A stretch of 64,000 nucleotides of DNA, taken from assembly GCF_900094625.1 (NCBI RefSeq), contig NZ_FMAJ01000017.1, positions 1 through 64,000 on the forward strand. The letters run 5' to 3'. The notes beneath the pieces are model-generated. The model did not search any database and had not been told where the DNA came from. It was given only the letters and a program-made list of their open reading frames with translations. The first letter of the stretch is position 1. Each line of letters begins with the position of its first letter. Source of the DNA: Rhizobium aethiopicum. Lineage in GTDB: Bacteria > Pseudomonadota > Alphaproteobacteria > Rhizobiales > Rhizobiaceae. Position numbers and translations under genes: made by a program. Below, in pieces: positions 1-8,257 of this stretch.

Positions 1-360
1 CGCATCGTTTCCTGGGCAACGGCGGGCGTCGATCCTTCGATCATGGGCACCGGCCCGATTCCGGCGTCGCGCAAGGCGCTCGAGAAGGCCGGCTGGTCGG
101 TCGGCGATCTCGATCTGGTCGAAGCCAACGAAGCCTTTGCGGCACAGGCCTGCGCCGTCACCAAGGATCTCGGCTGGGATCCCTCGATCGTCAACGTCAA
201 TGGCGGCGCGATTGCCATCGGCCATCCGATCGGCGCCTCCGGCGCTCGGGTTCTCAACACGCTGCTGTTCGAAATGAAGCGCCGCGGTGCGAAGAAGGGC
301 CTCGCCACCCTGTGCATCGGCGGCGGCATGGGCGTCGCCATGTGCTTTGAGGCGTTCTGA
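1..360 (+). CDS. phaA: Acetyl-CoA acetyltransferase (beta-ketothiolase), 3' part
   Basis: This is the C-terminal 119 residues of a thiolase whose start lies before the window; the reading frame is open from base 1. It condenses two acetyl-CoA to acetoacetyl-CoA, the first step of polyhydroxybutyrate synthesis, in the cytoplasm. Thiolase signature 2 (NVNGGAIAIGHPIGASGAR) carries the catalytic His, and the C-terminal GLATLCIGGGMGVAM motif carries the proton-donating Cys. phaB follows 68 bp downstream on the same strand, so the pair is probably one transcription unit. The family and the phaA assignment (rather than a degradative thiolase) rest on this phaB adjacency. Confidence 0.95.
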   Translation, partial: RIVSWATAGVDPSIMGTGPIPASRKALEKAGWSVGDLDLVEANEAFAAQACAVTKDLGWDPSIVNVNGGAIAIGHPIGASGARVLNTLLFEMKRRGAKKGLATLCIGGGMGVAMCFEAF

Positions 361-428
361 ATAGCACAGAATTCGTCATTGATTGAAATACCGCCACGAG
401 CGGGCGAAAACACAAGGGGGAGCGGAAC

Positions 429-1154
429 ATGAGCAGAGTGGCCCTGGTCACCGGTGGTACACGCGGCATCGGCGCAGCAATTTCCATGGCGCTGAAAAAT
501 GCCGGATATAGGGTTGCGGCCACCTATGCCGGCAATGACGAGAAGGCTCAGGCCTTCCACGACGCCACCGGTGTCGCGGTGTTCAAATGGGACGTTTCGG
601 ACTACGCTGCTTGTGGTGAAGGGATCACCAGGGTCGAGAGCGAGATCGGGGCGGTCGAAATCCTCGTCAACAATGCCGGCATTACCCGCGACGCGATGTT
701 CCACAAGATGACACCGCAGCAGTGGCATGAGGTGATCAACACCAATCTGACCGGCTTGTTCAACATGACGCATCGGGTCTGGAGCGGCATGCGCGACCGC
801 GGCTTTGGCCGCATCGTCAACATCTCGTCGATCAACGGCCAGAAGGGCCAGATGGGTCAGGCGAACTATTCGGCGGCCAAGGCGGGCGATCTCGGTTTTA
901 CCAAGGCGCTTGCCCAGGAAGGGGCGGCGAAAAACATCACCGTCAACGCCATCTGCCCCGGCTATATCGGAACGGAAATGGTGCTTGCCGTGCCGGAGAA
1001 AGTGTTGAACGAGCGCATCATTCCGCAGATACCGGTCGGTCGTCTCGGCGAACCGGAAGAGATTGCGCGTTGCGTGACCTTCCTCGTTTCCGACGATGCC
1101 GGCTTCATCACCGGTTCGACGCTGACGGCCAATGGCGGGCAGTTCTTCGTTTAG
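429..1154 (+). CDS. phaB: Acetoacetyl-CoA reductase
   Basis: A 241-residue short-chain dehydrogenase that reduces acetoacetyl-CoA to (R)-3-hydroxybutyryl-CoA, normally with NADPH, for PHB synthesis. The Rossmann motif TGGTRGIG lies at residues 9-16, NNAGITRD near residue 82, and the catalytic Ser plus YSAAK (Tyr-x-x-x-Lys) follow the INGQKGQMGQ segment typical of PhaB. The start is supported by AAGGGGGAG about 6-10 bp upstream. It follows phaA and is closed by a 12-bp perfect hairpin after the stop. Confidence 0.97.
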   Translation: MSRVALVTGGTRGIGAAISMALKNAGYRVAATYAGNDEKAQAFHDATGVAVFKWDVSDYAACGEGITRVESEIGAVEILVNNAGITRDAMFHKMTPQQWHEVINTNLTGLFNMTHRVWSGMRDRGFGRIVNISSINGQKGQMGQANYSAAKAGDLGFTKALAQEGAAKNITVNAICPGYIGTEMVLAVPEKVLNERIIPQIPVGRLGEPEEIARCVTFLVSDDAGFITGSTLTANGGQFFV

Positions 1155-1182
1155 CGCAACGAGAATGCATCGATTTACGCGA

Positions 1183-1210
1183 AATAGCGCGTCCTGAGGG
1201 ACGCGCTATT
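1183..1210 (+). terminator. Hairpin terminator after phaAB
   Basis: A perfect 12-bp stem, AATAGCGCGTCC / GGACGCGCTATT, with a TGAG loop lies 28 bp after the phaB stop. The following T run is short (GCTGTTTG), so termination may be incomplete. The symmetry also allows use from the minus strand, downstream of the small gene ending at 1258. Confidence 0.75.
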
Positions 1211-1257
1211 GCTGTTTGAGGCGGTGTCCGGGGTATCGATGCCCAGGGAATCGTGAA

Positions 1258-1428
1258 CTATTTTAAAAGTCTGAAGCGGCCGCCATCGTTCCGACCCCGC
1301 GGTACCCGGATCTTGACCGGCACTCGCTGCAGTGAGCGATCGTCACCAAGAAGCGCTGAGATCGTGCTTGTCAGGATAGCCGATCCGACCAGAACGGCGA
1401 CGGCGGAATTGAGAAGAATCTGTACCAT
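1258..1428 (-). CDS. Small predicted membrane protein, 56 aa
   Basis: A 56-residue protein with one N-terminal hydrophobic segment (VQILLNSAVAVLVGSAI, about residues 2-18) followed by a basic tail rich in Arg and Lys. A good ribosome-binding site (GGAAGGAA, about 7 bp upstream) marks ATG 1428 as the start rather than upstream codons of the same frame. I do not recognise a family. It is probably a single-pass inner-membrane protein with a cytoplasmic basic tail, and is convergent with phaB. Confidence 0.55.
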   Translation of the reverse strand: MVQILLNSAVAVLVGSAILTSTISALLGDDRSLQRVPVKIRVPRGRNDGGRFRLLK

Positions 1429-1587
1429 GAAAGCGTTCCTTCCGATGCGCCGGCAGTTCTGCTGCCCCGGGTGGCGCTTGCTCGCCCTTGCGCTCATTGG
1501 GAATATGGGCCCGCGCCGCGATCAGGGATAGGTTTGACTTTCGCGACCCATCGTCAACGTCACGTTGACGGGGCGGCTGGCAAGAAA

Positions 1588-1611
1588 AAACGGGCGCCAA
1601 AGCGCCCGTTT
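1588..1611 (-). terminator. Rho-independent terminator of the glycine-zipper lipoprotein gene
   Basis: Stem AAACGGGCGC / GCGCCCGTTT with a 4-base loop. On the minus strand it is followed by six or more T (the A run at 1585-1590). It lies 24 bp after the stop of the lipoprotein gene at 1636-1893. Confidence 0.85.
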
Positions 1612-1635
1612 GGGAGTCCGATATGCTTCTGCCGG

Positions 1636-1893
1636 TTAGCGGCAACGGGCCTCATAGCGGCGCCCGTAGCGGTCGCGATAGATGCAGTAGCCGCGGCGTT
1701 CGACCGACTGGCCGATCAGCGCGCCGGTCAAACCGCCGGCAACAGCGCCGACTGCGGCACCACCCCAGCTGTTGGTGACGGCGCCGCCGATGACCGCACC
1801 GGTGCCGGCGCCGATCGCCGTGCCCTGCTCGGTCGCCGTGCAGGATGCGAGAGCGCCCACGAGCGCGCCGATAAGAACAATCTTCTTCATCAT
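1636..1893 (-). CDS. Small glycine-zipper lipoprotein
   Basis: An 85-residue protein with a lipoprotein signal peptide: KK at residues 3-4, a hydrophobic core, and lipobox LASC with Cys18 as lipidation site. A glycine-zipper stretch of regular G/A repeats follows (about residues 22-66, AIGAGTGAVIGGAV and AAVGAVAGGLTGALIG), ending in a short basic, aromatic tail with two Cys. Such proteins resemble the OmpA/SlyB/OsmB-like glycine-zipper families and probably sit in the periplasmic face of a membrane. A GGGGAG ribosome-binding site about 8 bp upstream supports ATG 1893. Function is not known; stress or envelope integrity is the usual guess. Confidence 0.8.
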   Translation of the reverse strand: MMKKIVLIGALVGALASCTATEQGTAIGAGTGAVIGGAVTNSWGGAAVGAVAGGLTGALIGQSVERRGYCIYRDRYGRRYEARCR

Positions 1894-1919
1894 GTCGTAA
1901 CTCCCCAGGTTGTCGGGCC

Positions 1920-2075
1920 TTAGATGCGGCCCATTAGTACAAGGATAATGATAATGACGAGAACTAGCCCCAAACCGCCGGAAGGTCCATAGCCCCAGCC
2001 ACGGCTATAACCCCAATTCGGCAAGGCTCCGATCAAGAGCAGAATGAGGATAACGAGAAGTATCGTGCCAAGCAT
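1920..2075 (-). CDS. DUF3309-like 51-aa membrane protein
   Basis: A 51-residue protein of two hydrophobic segments (MLGTILLVILILLLIGAL, then LGLVLVIIIILVLMG) flanking a short Gly/Trp/Tyr-rich hinge (NWGYSRGWGYGPSGG). This two-helix hairpin with the WGY..GWGYGPSGG centre matches my memory of the DUF3309 family of small proteobacterial membrane proteins. AAGGAAA lies 8 bp before ATG 2075. The function of the family is unknown. It sits upstream of, and co-oriented with, the glycine-zipper lipoprotein, 27 bp apart, so the two may be co-transcribed. Confidence 0.8.
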   Translation of the reverse strand: MLGTILLVILILLLIGALPNWGYSRGWGYGPSGGLGLVLVIIIILVLMGRI

Positions 2076-2250
2076 GGTGTGTTTCCTTCATTTCATCCGC
2101 AATCTGAATGGACAAGAAACACGCATTGGCGATTTTTGTTCCCGGTTAAGCTCGCGAATTGTGGCGCGCCACGATTCATGGTTTGCGATCCGTCAGCCCG
2201 GCCAAATCGCAAATATGGTTAAAGAAACATTTAAATACAATATCTTGCGA

Positions 2251-2302
2251 TGAACAAAGCGGGAAGAACCCAATGTCTCCGATTCGTCGGTGATTCGTTC
2301 CG
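2251..2302 (+). repeat. GANTC-rich repeat, copy A
   Basis: First of three related elements in the 806-bp gap before the helicase gene. The pattern is TGAACAAA, 22 bases, GATTCG, 5 bases, GATTCGTTC. The first GATTC begins exactly 30 bp after TGAACAAA in every copy, and the two GATTC are 11 bp apart. Intervening bases differ between copies. I see no coding gene in the surrounding 2076-2881 stretch. Confidence 0.7.
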
Positions 2303-2456
2303 TTTTTGATCGGTCCGATCCGCAAGTGGACCTGGCTTAACGGTATGTGAAATTCGCAACCGGAAGATTAACGCCTGCGTGACACATCAGCCGCAAGGGC
2401 GTGGCACCTGCCCTGCATCTAGCAGTGGGAGATGATGCCCCCACCACATATGGTCG

Positions 2457-2508
2457 TGAACAAAAGGTGAAATCGGTCCAGTCGGCGATTCGTCTCCGAT
2501 TCGTTCCG
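2457..2508 (+). repeat. GANTC-rich repeat, copy B
   Basis: Second copy of the element, 206 bp after copy A. TGAACAAA begins at 2457 and the two GATTC sites at 2487 and 2498. The core CGATTCGTCTCCGATTCGTT differs from copy C at one base. Confidence 0.75.
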
Positions 2509-2658
2509 GCTTTGGTCGACAGGTTAATTTGAGCCGATTTTGACTTGGCAGAAAACGCACGGCTGACCAACCGGCAAACGGACGAAAATGCGAACGGGAG
2601 AGAGTCTCCCGATTCAGCATTTAGTGGGAAAAAGTGATTCAAAATCAATAGTTAGCCG

Positions 2659-2710
2659 TGAACAAAAGCTGAATCGTCGGGAGTCAGCGATTCGTGTCCG
2701 ATTCGTTCTC
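2659..2710 (+). repeat. GANTC-rich repeat, copy C
   Basis: Third copy, 202 bp after copy B. TGAACAAA begins at 2659 and GATTC sites lie at 2689 and 2700, with further GAATC/GAGTC at 2671 and 2681. It lies about 170 bp before the helicase start, so it could be in the promoter region or 5' UTR of that gene. Confidence 0.75.
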
Positions 2711-2881
2711 ACGCTGTTCCGAATCGGAAATGCGGAGGTTCTGGACGACTCGTAAAGGTCGTAATCCCCCGCCCATTTTGAAATCTGCCCTTGCGTTTGC
2801 GGCGGCAGCTGTCCATGTGTTCTGTGCCTTCGTCGAGAGGTAAAAGTTTTCCTGGGGCTGCCTGCCTCACTTGCATGGACC

Positions 2882-5800
2882 ATGACTCTGACTTCGCAGC
2901 CGATGATTCTGAGCGGGCGCGGTGTGACCGCGGTGCTCGGACCAACCAATACCGGCAAGACCCATTATGCCATCGAGCGCATGGTCGCGCATGGGACCGG
3001 CGTGATCGGCCTGCCGCTCAGGCTTTTGGCGCGCGAGGTCTATACCCGGGTGGTGGAGAAGGTCGGTTTGCAGAACGTGGCGCTGGTCACCGGCGAAGAA
3101 AAAATTTCGCCACCCAATGCCCGTTTTTCCGTCTGCACGGTCGAGGCGATGCCGCGGGAGACCAAGGCCGCCTTCGTCGCAATCGACGAGGTGCAGCTGG
3201 CCGGCGATCTCGAGCGCGGCCATATCTTTACCGACCGCATTTTGCATCTTCGCGGCCGTGATGAAACGCTGCTGCTGGGTGCAGGGACGATGCGTCCGAT
3301 CCTGCAGCATATCCTGCCAGGCATCACCATCGTCGAGCGGCCGCGGCTTTCGCATCTCCTTTACGCCGGCCAGAAGAAGATCACCCGGCTGCCGCAGCGC
3401 TCGGCCATCGTCGCCTTTTCCGCCGACGAGGTCTACGCCATAGCCGAACTCATCCGCCGGCAGCGCGGCGGCGCTGCGGTCGTGCTGGGGGCGCTCAGCC
3501 CGCGCACCCGCAATGCACAGGTCGCGCTCTATCAGGAGGGTGACGTCGAATATCTGGTGGCGACCGATGCGATCGGCATGGGCCTCAATCTGGATGTCGA
3601 TCACGTCGCCTTCGCCCAGGACCGGAAATTCGACGGCTATCAGTTCCGCAACCTCAATCCGGGCGAACTTGGCCAGATCGCCGGGCGGGCGGGGCGGCAC
3701 GTGCGCGACGGAACCTTTGGTGTCACCGGGCAGGTCTCCCCCTTCGACGATGAGCTGGTGCAGCGTATCGAAGGGCATGAATTCGACAATGTCAAAGTCT
3801 TGCAGTGGCGAACGACGGAGATGGACTTTTCCTCGATCCAGTCGCTTCGCGCCAGCCTCGAGGCGGGACCGCGCGTGCCGGGGCTGACGCGGGCGCTGCC
3901 TGCAGTCGACCAACAGGCGCTGGAGCAGCTTTCGCGCTATCCCGAAGTCGTCGATCTGGCCGACAGGCCGGCTCGCGTCGAAAAACTCTGGGAGGCTTGC
4001 GCTCTTCCGGACTACCGGCGTATCACTCCGGCACAACATGCCGATCTTATATCGACCCTCTTTTCCGATCTCGTCCGCTATGGCACGGTGAACGAGCAGT
4101 TTCTGGCGGAGCAGGTTCATCGCTCCGATCGGACAGATGGGGAAATTGACACGCTTTCGGCGCGAATCGCGCAGATAAGGACCTGGACCTATGTTTCGAA
4201 TCGGCCCGGCTGGCTTGCCGATCCGACACACTGGCAGGAAAAGACGCGGGAAATCGAAGACCGATTGTCCGACGCGTTACATGAAAGGTTGACGAAACGC
4301 TTTGTTGATCGCAGGACATCTGTGCTCATGAAGCGCCTGAGAGAGAATGCGATGCTGGAAGCTGAAATCAGTGTGAATGGCGATGTCTTCGTTGAAGGAC
4401 ATCATGTAGGGCAATTGAGCGGATTCCGTTTCACGCCGGTGGCGGGAACGGACGGGCCGGATGGCAAGGCGGTTCAGGCTGCGTCGCAGAAGGCGCTCGC
4501 GCTCGAATTTGAAGCCCGCGCCGCCCGGATGCATGCTGCCGGAAACAGCGACCTGGCGATCGGCTCGGATGGGTTGATCCGTTGGCTCGGCGATCCGGTG
4601 GCGCGGCTTTCGGGCAGCGACCACGTCATGCGTCCGCGCGTGATTCTGCTCGCCGACGAGCAGTTGACGGGCAATGCCCGCGATCACGTCGCCGCCCGCA
4701 TCGAACGTTTCGTCAATCATCATATCAGCACGATATTGAAGCCGCTCGACGATCTGTCGCGCGCCGAGGACCTGCAGGGCCTTGCCAAGGGGCTCGCCTT
4801 CCAGCTCGTCGAGAATCTCGGCGTGCTCTTCCGGCGTGACGTGACCGAAGAGGTGAAGTCGCTGGATCAGGAGGCCCGCGCCTCTATGCGCCGCTACGGC
4901 GTGCGTTTCGGGGCCTATCATATCTTCGTTCCGGCCCTCTTGAAGCCGGCACCCGCCGAACTGATCACGCTGCTCTGGGCGTTGAAGAACGACGGTCTCG
5001 ACAAGCCGGGCTACGGCGATCTCATCCCGGTGCTTGCAGCCGGCCGCACCTCGGTGGTCACCGATCCGAGCTTCGAGCGGATGTTCTACAAGCTCGCCGG
5101 CTTCCGTTTCCTTGGCAAGCGGGCCGTGCGCATCGACATTCTGGAGCGCCTTGCCGATATCATCCGTCCGCTGCTGCAATGGAAGCCCGGTCAGAACAAT
5201 CGTCCGGAGGGCGCCTATGACGGCCGCCGCTTCACGACTACGACGGCGATGCTGTCTATCCTCGGTGCGACGCTCGAGGACATGGAAGAGATCCTGAAGG
5301 GCCTCGGCTATCGCGCCGATGCCGTGAAGGCGGAAGAGGCTTCGGCCCATCTTGCAGCGCAGGACGCAGCTTCGGCGCCTGCTGCCGCCGTGGAAACGAC
5401 CACGGACGAGGCAACCGAAAAAGCCGATCACGACGATGCCGACGCAGCGGCCGAAGAGACTGGTTCCGAGGCTTCGGCAAGCGAGGCGGCAGTTGCCGAG
5501 ACGCCGGCAGAAACGATCGAGAGCCATGCTGCTGATGAGGCGGTCGCAACATCCGCTCCTGCGGAAGCGTCCGCCGCCGATGAAGCCACATCCACCCCCG
5601 CTGAAGGGCTATCCGCTTCTGGCGAAGCCGGCGAGCCGTCGGAACCGAAGCCGGTTCTTCTGTGGCGTCTGGGTGGCCGCAACGACAATCATCGCCAGGC
5701 ACGTGGCGGCCACGGCGAACGCCGGGGCGGCCAGAATCAGGAACGCGGCGAGCGCAATCGCCGTCCGGGCGGCGGTGAAGGTGGTGAAGGCAATCGCGGC

Positions 5801-6103
5801 GACGGGCGCGACAACCGCCACAACCGCGGCAAGGACGGTGGCGGCCGCGACGGCGGCAGGCCGCAGCAGGCAAGGGGCGAGCGCAAGGACCAGCCGCGCG
5901 GTGATCGACAGGATCGCGGCGATCGGAAGGACCGCGGTGAACGCAACGATCGCAATGACCGCAACGACCGCAACGACCGCAACAGCAATCGCGGCGTCCA
6001 GCCGCTGCGCTTCGAGGCCAAGCCGCCGCGCAAGGAGAAGCCGATCGATCCGGATTCGCCTTTCGCCAAGCTCGCAGCCCTCAAGGAACAGATGAAGAAG
6101 TAA
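2882..6103 (+). CDS. Suv3-like DEVQ-box RNA helicase with long disordered RGG-type tail
   Basis: A 1073-residue superfamily 2 helicase related to mitochondrial Suv3, expected to unwind structured RNA with ATP in the cytoplasm. Walker A is GPTNTGKT (20-27), the Walker B box DEVQ (102-105), and motif VI QIAGRAGR (265-272). A linker of predicted helices and low-complexity acidic Ala/Glu sequence (about 820-930) precedes a strongly polar C-terminal tail (about 940-1060) of RGG, NRG and DR repeats, including NDR repeated in tandem. The last 25 residues are conserved-looking (DPDSPFAKLAALKEQMKK). No good ribosome-binding site precedes ATG 2882; Met8 is an alternative start. The S4-domain gene follows after 2 bp. 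Confidence 0.9.
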   Translation: MTLTSQPMILSGRGVTAVLGPTNTGKTHYAIERMVAHGTGVIGLPLRLLAREVYTRVVEKVGLQNVALVTGEEKISPPNARFSVCTVEAMPRETKAAFVAIDEVQLAGDLERGHIFTDRILHLRGRDETLLLGAGTMRPILQHILPGITIVERPRLSHLLYAGQKKITRLPQRSAIVAFSADEVYAIAELIRRQRGGAAVVLGALSPRTRNAQVALYQEGDVEYLVATDAIGMGLNLDVDHVAFAQDRKFDGYQFRNLNPGELGQIAGRAGRHVRDGTFGVTGQVSPFDDELVQRIEGHEFDNVKVLQWRTTEMDFSSIQSLRASLEAGPRVPGLTRALPAVDQQALEQLSRYPEVVDLADRPARVEKLWEACALPDYRRITPAQHADLISTLFSDLVRYGTVNEQFLAEQVHRSDRTDGEIDTLSARIAQIRTWTYVSNRPGWLADPTHWQEKTREIEDRLSDALHERLTKRFVDRRTSVLMKRLRENAMLEAEISVNGDVFVEGHHVGQLSGFRFTPVAGTDGPDGKAVQAASQKALALEFEARAARMHAAGNSDLAIGSDGLIRWLGDPVARLSGSDHVMRPRVILLADEQLTGNARDHVAARIERFVNHHISTILKPLDDLSRAEDLQGLAKGLAFQLVENLGVLFRRDVTEEVKSLDQEARASMRRYGVRFGAYHIFVPALLKPAPAELITLLWALKNDGLDKPGYGDLIPVLAAGRTSVVTDPSFERMFYKLAGFRFLGKRAVRIDILERLADIIRPLLQWKPGQNNRPEGAYDGRRFTTTTAMLSILGATLEDMEEILKGLGYRADAVKAEEASAHLAAQDAASAPAAAVETTTDEATEKADHDDADAAAEETGSEASASEAAVAETPAETIESHAADEAVATSAPAEASAADEATSTPAEGLSASGEAGEPSEPKPVLLWRLGGRNDNHRQARGGHGERRGGQNQERGERNRRPGGGEGGEGNRGDGRDNRHNRGKDGGGRDGGRPQQARGERKDQPRGDRQDRGDRKDRGERNDRNDRNDRNDRNSNRGVQPLRFEAKPPRKEKPIDPDSPFAKLAALKEQMKK

Positions 6104-6105
6104 TC

Positions 6106-6510
6106 ATGGGCGGGGAGACACAGCCGGCAAGCGGTTCGCGCCAGCGCATCGACAAGTGGCTGTTCTTCACGCGCATGCTGAAGTCGCGCTCGCTGGCTCA
6201 AAGCCATGTCCAGTCGGGGCACGTGCGCATCAACGGCGAGCGCTGCAGCCATCCGAGCCAGATGGTCAAGCCGGGCGACCGTATCGAGCTGACGCTGGAG
6301 CGGCGCGACGTCGTTCTCATCGTGCGTCTGGCCGGGGAGAGGCGGGGACCCTACGAGGAGGCCCGCCTGCTCTACGATGACCAATCTCCGCCGCCGGACG
6401 AGACAAAACGTCTCACACCATACGAGCAAGCGATCCGCGCGACCGGCACCGGCCGTCCGACAAAAAAGGAAAGGCGTGCAATCGACAGGCTGATGTCGGA
6501 CGAGGATTAG
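6106..6510 (+). CDS. S4-domain RNA-binding protein (Hsp15-like)
   Basis: A 134-residue protein with an S4 RNA-binding fold at about residues 12-60 (RIDKWLFFTRMLKSRSLAQ ... GHVRINGE ... KPGDRIEL) and a charged C-terminal tail. It resembles heat-shock protein 15, which binds stalled 50S subunits carrying nascent chains, although the alphaproteobacterial members have not been assigned that role firmly. It begins 2 bp after the helicase stop, so it is almost surely translationally coupled with it, which suggests a shared RNA-related role. Confidence 0.85.
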   Translation: MGGETQPASGSRQRIDKWLFFTRMLKSRSLAQSHVQSGHVRINGERCSHPSQMVKPGDRIELTLERRDVVLIVRLAGERRGPYEEARLLYDDQSPPPDETKRLTPYEQAIRATGTGRPTKKERRAIDRLMSDED

Positions 6511-6704
6511 AAAACTCTGTCTGCGGCGACGGCTTTTACAGATCGTTTATCCTTGAAATCCGGTGCTAAAGCCGATACGTCACTGACAACCTGCCGGAAG
6601 CGTGCTTGCCCCCCAAGCCTGCCCACGCTTTTCGTCCGGCACGGGGATAGGCGCGACGTTCCAGGTTGCCCGGCCCCATTCGCATGGAAATCCTGGAGTT
6701 CTTC

Positions 6705-7043
6705 ATGACCTATGTCGTGACCGACAATTGCATCAAGTGCAAATACACCGATTGCGTGGAAGTCTGCCCTGTCGACTGCTTTTACGAGGGCGAGAATTTC
6801 CTCGTCATCCATCCCGACGAATGCATCGATTGCGGCGTCTGCGAGCCCGAATGTCCCGCCGAGGCGATCAAGCCGGATACCGAGCCGGGCCTCGATAAAT
6901 GGCTGAAGATCAACACCGAATATGCCAGCATCTGGCCGAACATCACGGTCAAGAAGGACCCTCTGCCGGAAGCCAAGGAAATGGACGGCGAGACCGGAAA
7001 ATTCGAGAAATATTTCTCTGAAAAGCCCGGTTCCGGCGATTAG
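6705..7043 (+). CDS. fdxA: 7Fe-8S ferredoxin FdxA
   Basis: A 112-residue ferredoxin with one 3Fe-4S and one 4Fe-4S centre, an electron carrier in the cytoplasm. Cluster ligands are Cys9, Cys17, Cys21 (with CP) and Cys40, Cys43, Cys46, Cys50; Cys12 and Cys25 are also present. The long C-terminal helix-rich tail (from PDTEPGLDKWLK) is typical of the FdxA/FdIII type. The start at 6705 follows GGAG by about 6 bp and begins at the conserved MTYVVTDNC; upstream codons of the frame are not used by the family. The partner enzyme is not evident from context. Confidence 0.95.
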   Translation: MTYVVTDNCIKCKYTDCVEVCPVDCFYEGENFLVIHPDECIDCGVCEPECPAEAIKPDTEPGLDKWLKINTEYASIWPNITVKKDPLPEAKEMDGETGKFEKYFSEKPGSGD

Positions 7044-7437
7044 GATGGCTGCCTGATCTAATAGCCGCATGCATGCCGTTGCGCGGTGAAACGTTTTAAA
7101 TCCTGCGTGTGTGCTATGGGTGACCTGTGTTGCCCGCATGGCTCATGCGAAGCAAATTATTGATTTCCTCATATTTTTATGATAGGTTTCGCGTACTGTT
7201 CCATTTGTGGCATGACGCATGCCCAAAACCATCACGAAAGCAAATCAAATCCGTACGCGGTTTCCGTGACATATCAACGCTTTGAGCGCCGGGTCTCCCA
7301 GATCGCGCGCAAGAAGTCTTTGCTTTTGCCTGATGGGACCAGAGTGAAGTCACCCGACGGATGCAACCGTCTCAACCGGGCCTGACTGACCCGGCTCCGG
7401 CCGCCGCCGGAAGCGTAACAGGGAGTTTTTGGATAGA
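7044..7437. other. Intergenic region before carD, no supported gene
   Basis: This gap is more AT-rich than its flanks and probably holds the carD promoter and leader. One 68-codon open frame (7179-7385) lacks a ribosome-binding site and resembles nothing I know. No hairpin terminator for fdxA is obvious. Confidence 0.5.
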
Positions 7438-8010
7438 ATGACGACTCAGCAGAAAAAACCTTCTACAGCACGTCACGGCTTTAAGACCGGTGAATCGATC
7501 GTCTACCCCGCTCACGGCGTCGGTACCATCACCGCTATCGAAGAGCAAGAAGTTGCCGGCATGAAGCTCGAACTTTTCGTTATCGATTTCGAGAAGGACA
7601 AGATGCGCCTGAAGGTTCCGGTCGCTAAGGCGATGAGCATCGGCATGCGCAAGCTTTCGGAAACGGACTTCGTCGATCGCGCGTTGAAGGTTGTGCAGGG
7701 CAAGGCGCGCGTCAAGCGCACCATGTGGTCCCGCCGTGCCCAGGAATATGATGCCAAGATCAATTCCGGTGATCTGATTTCCATCGCTGAGGTGGTGCGC
7801 GATCTCTACCGTGCGGAGAACCAGCCCGAGCAGTCCTATTCCGAACGCCAGCTCTACGAGGCTGCACTCGATCGCATGGCGCGCGAAATCGCCGCTGTCA
7901 ACAAGATGTCGGAAACCGAAGCCGTCCGCCTCGTCGAGACCAACCTCAACAAGGGCCCGAAGCGCGGCAAGGCCATCGAAGAAGACGATACGCAGGACGA
8001 AGCCGCGTAA
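7438..8010 (+). CDS. carD: CarD-family transcription regulator
   Basis: A 190-residue protein with the CarD/CdnL N-terminal Tudor-like RNA-polymerase interaction domain (GESIVYPAHGVGTITAIEE, about residues 16-70) and an all-helical C-terminal DNA-binding domain. Family members bind RNA polymerase beta and stabilise open promoter complexes, notably at rRNA and stress promoters. ATG 7438 follows GGGAG by 12 bp; a TTG nine bases upstream (7429) is an alternative giving MDR in front. A strong terminator follows, so the gene is probably monocistronic. Confidence 0.92.
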   Translation: MTTQQKKPSTARHGFKTGESIVYPAHGVGTITAIEEQEVAGMKLELFVIDFEKDKMRLKVPVAKAMSIGMRKLSETDFVDRALKVVQGKARVKRTMWSRRAQEYDAKINSGDLISIAEVVRDLYRAENQPEQSYSERQLYEAALDRMAREIAAVNKMSETEAVRLVETNLNKGPKRGKAIEEDDTQDEAA

Positions 8011-8031
8011 AGCGACCCTGTTTTTCCTATT

Positions 8032-8061
8032 AAAAAACCCGGCCATTGCGCCGGGTTTTTT
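8032..8061 (+). terminator. Rho-independent terminator after carD
   Basis: Stem AAAAAACCCGGC / GCCGGGTTTTTT with a 6-base loop (CATTGC), followed directly by the T tract, 21 bp after the carD stop. The A and T runs also make it usable from the opposite strand. Confidence 0.93.
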
Positions 8062-8174
8062 ATTGGAACTTTTTCCGCACTGCCGCGTTTACCACACGTA
8101 ATTGCGGACTGCTCGCCGGGCGCTTGCTCGTCGGGCGAACTGCTATTCCATCAGTATTCGATGAGGAGCGGATC

Positions 8175-8246
8175 ATGCCTATTCAATATTGCCCGTCCGG
8201 CAACGTGAAGAAACAGGTCCAATCCAGCCGTCTTAGCGGCACATGA
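8175..8246 (+). CDS. Possible 23-aa peptide ahead of a hairpin
   Basis: ATG 8175 is preceded by AGGAG at 5-6 bp and opens a 23-codon frame (MPIQYCPSGNVKKQVQSSRL plus three residues). A stable hairpin with a T run begins 11 bp after its stop. The ribosome-binding site is better than those of several real genes here, so a translated small protein or leader peptide is plausible, but the length gives no statistical support and I recognise no family. It lies between carD and rpoH2. Confidence 0.3.
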   Translation: MPIQYCPSGNVKKQVQSSRLSGT

Positions 8247-8257
8247 CGAGAGATAGG

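Noticed and set aside
2076..2881. Possible replication origin, suggested by GANTC clustering
   Set aside because: No DnaA-box cluster of TTATCCACA type and no hemE or other origin-flanking gene; the chromosome origin of relatives lies elsewhere.
2337..2958. Several minus-strand open frames of 70-114 codons across the GANTC repeat region
   Set aside because: They run through the repeats, have no ribosome-binding sites and share no recognisable protein pattern. The repeat structure at DNA level explains the region better.
7179..7385. 68-codon open frame between fdxA and carD
   Set aside because: No ribosome-binding site, no hydrophobic or domain pattern, and its composition follows the AT-rich spacer. 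Possible but unsupported.
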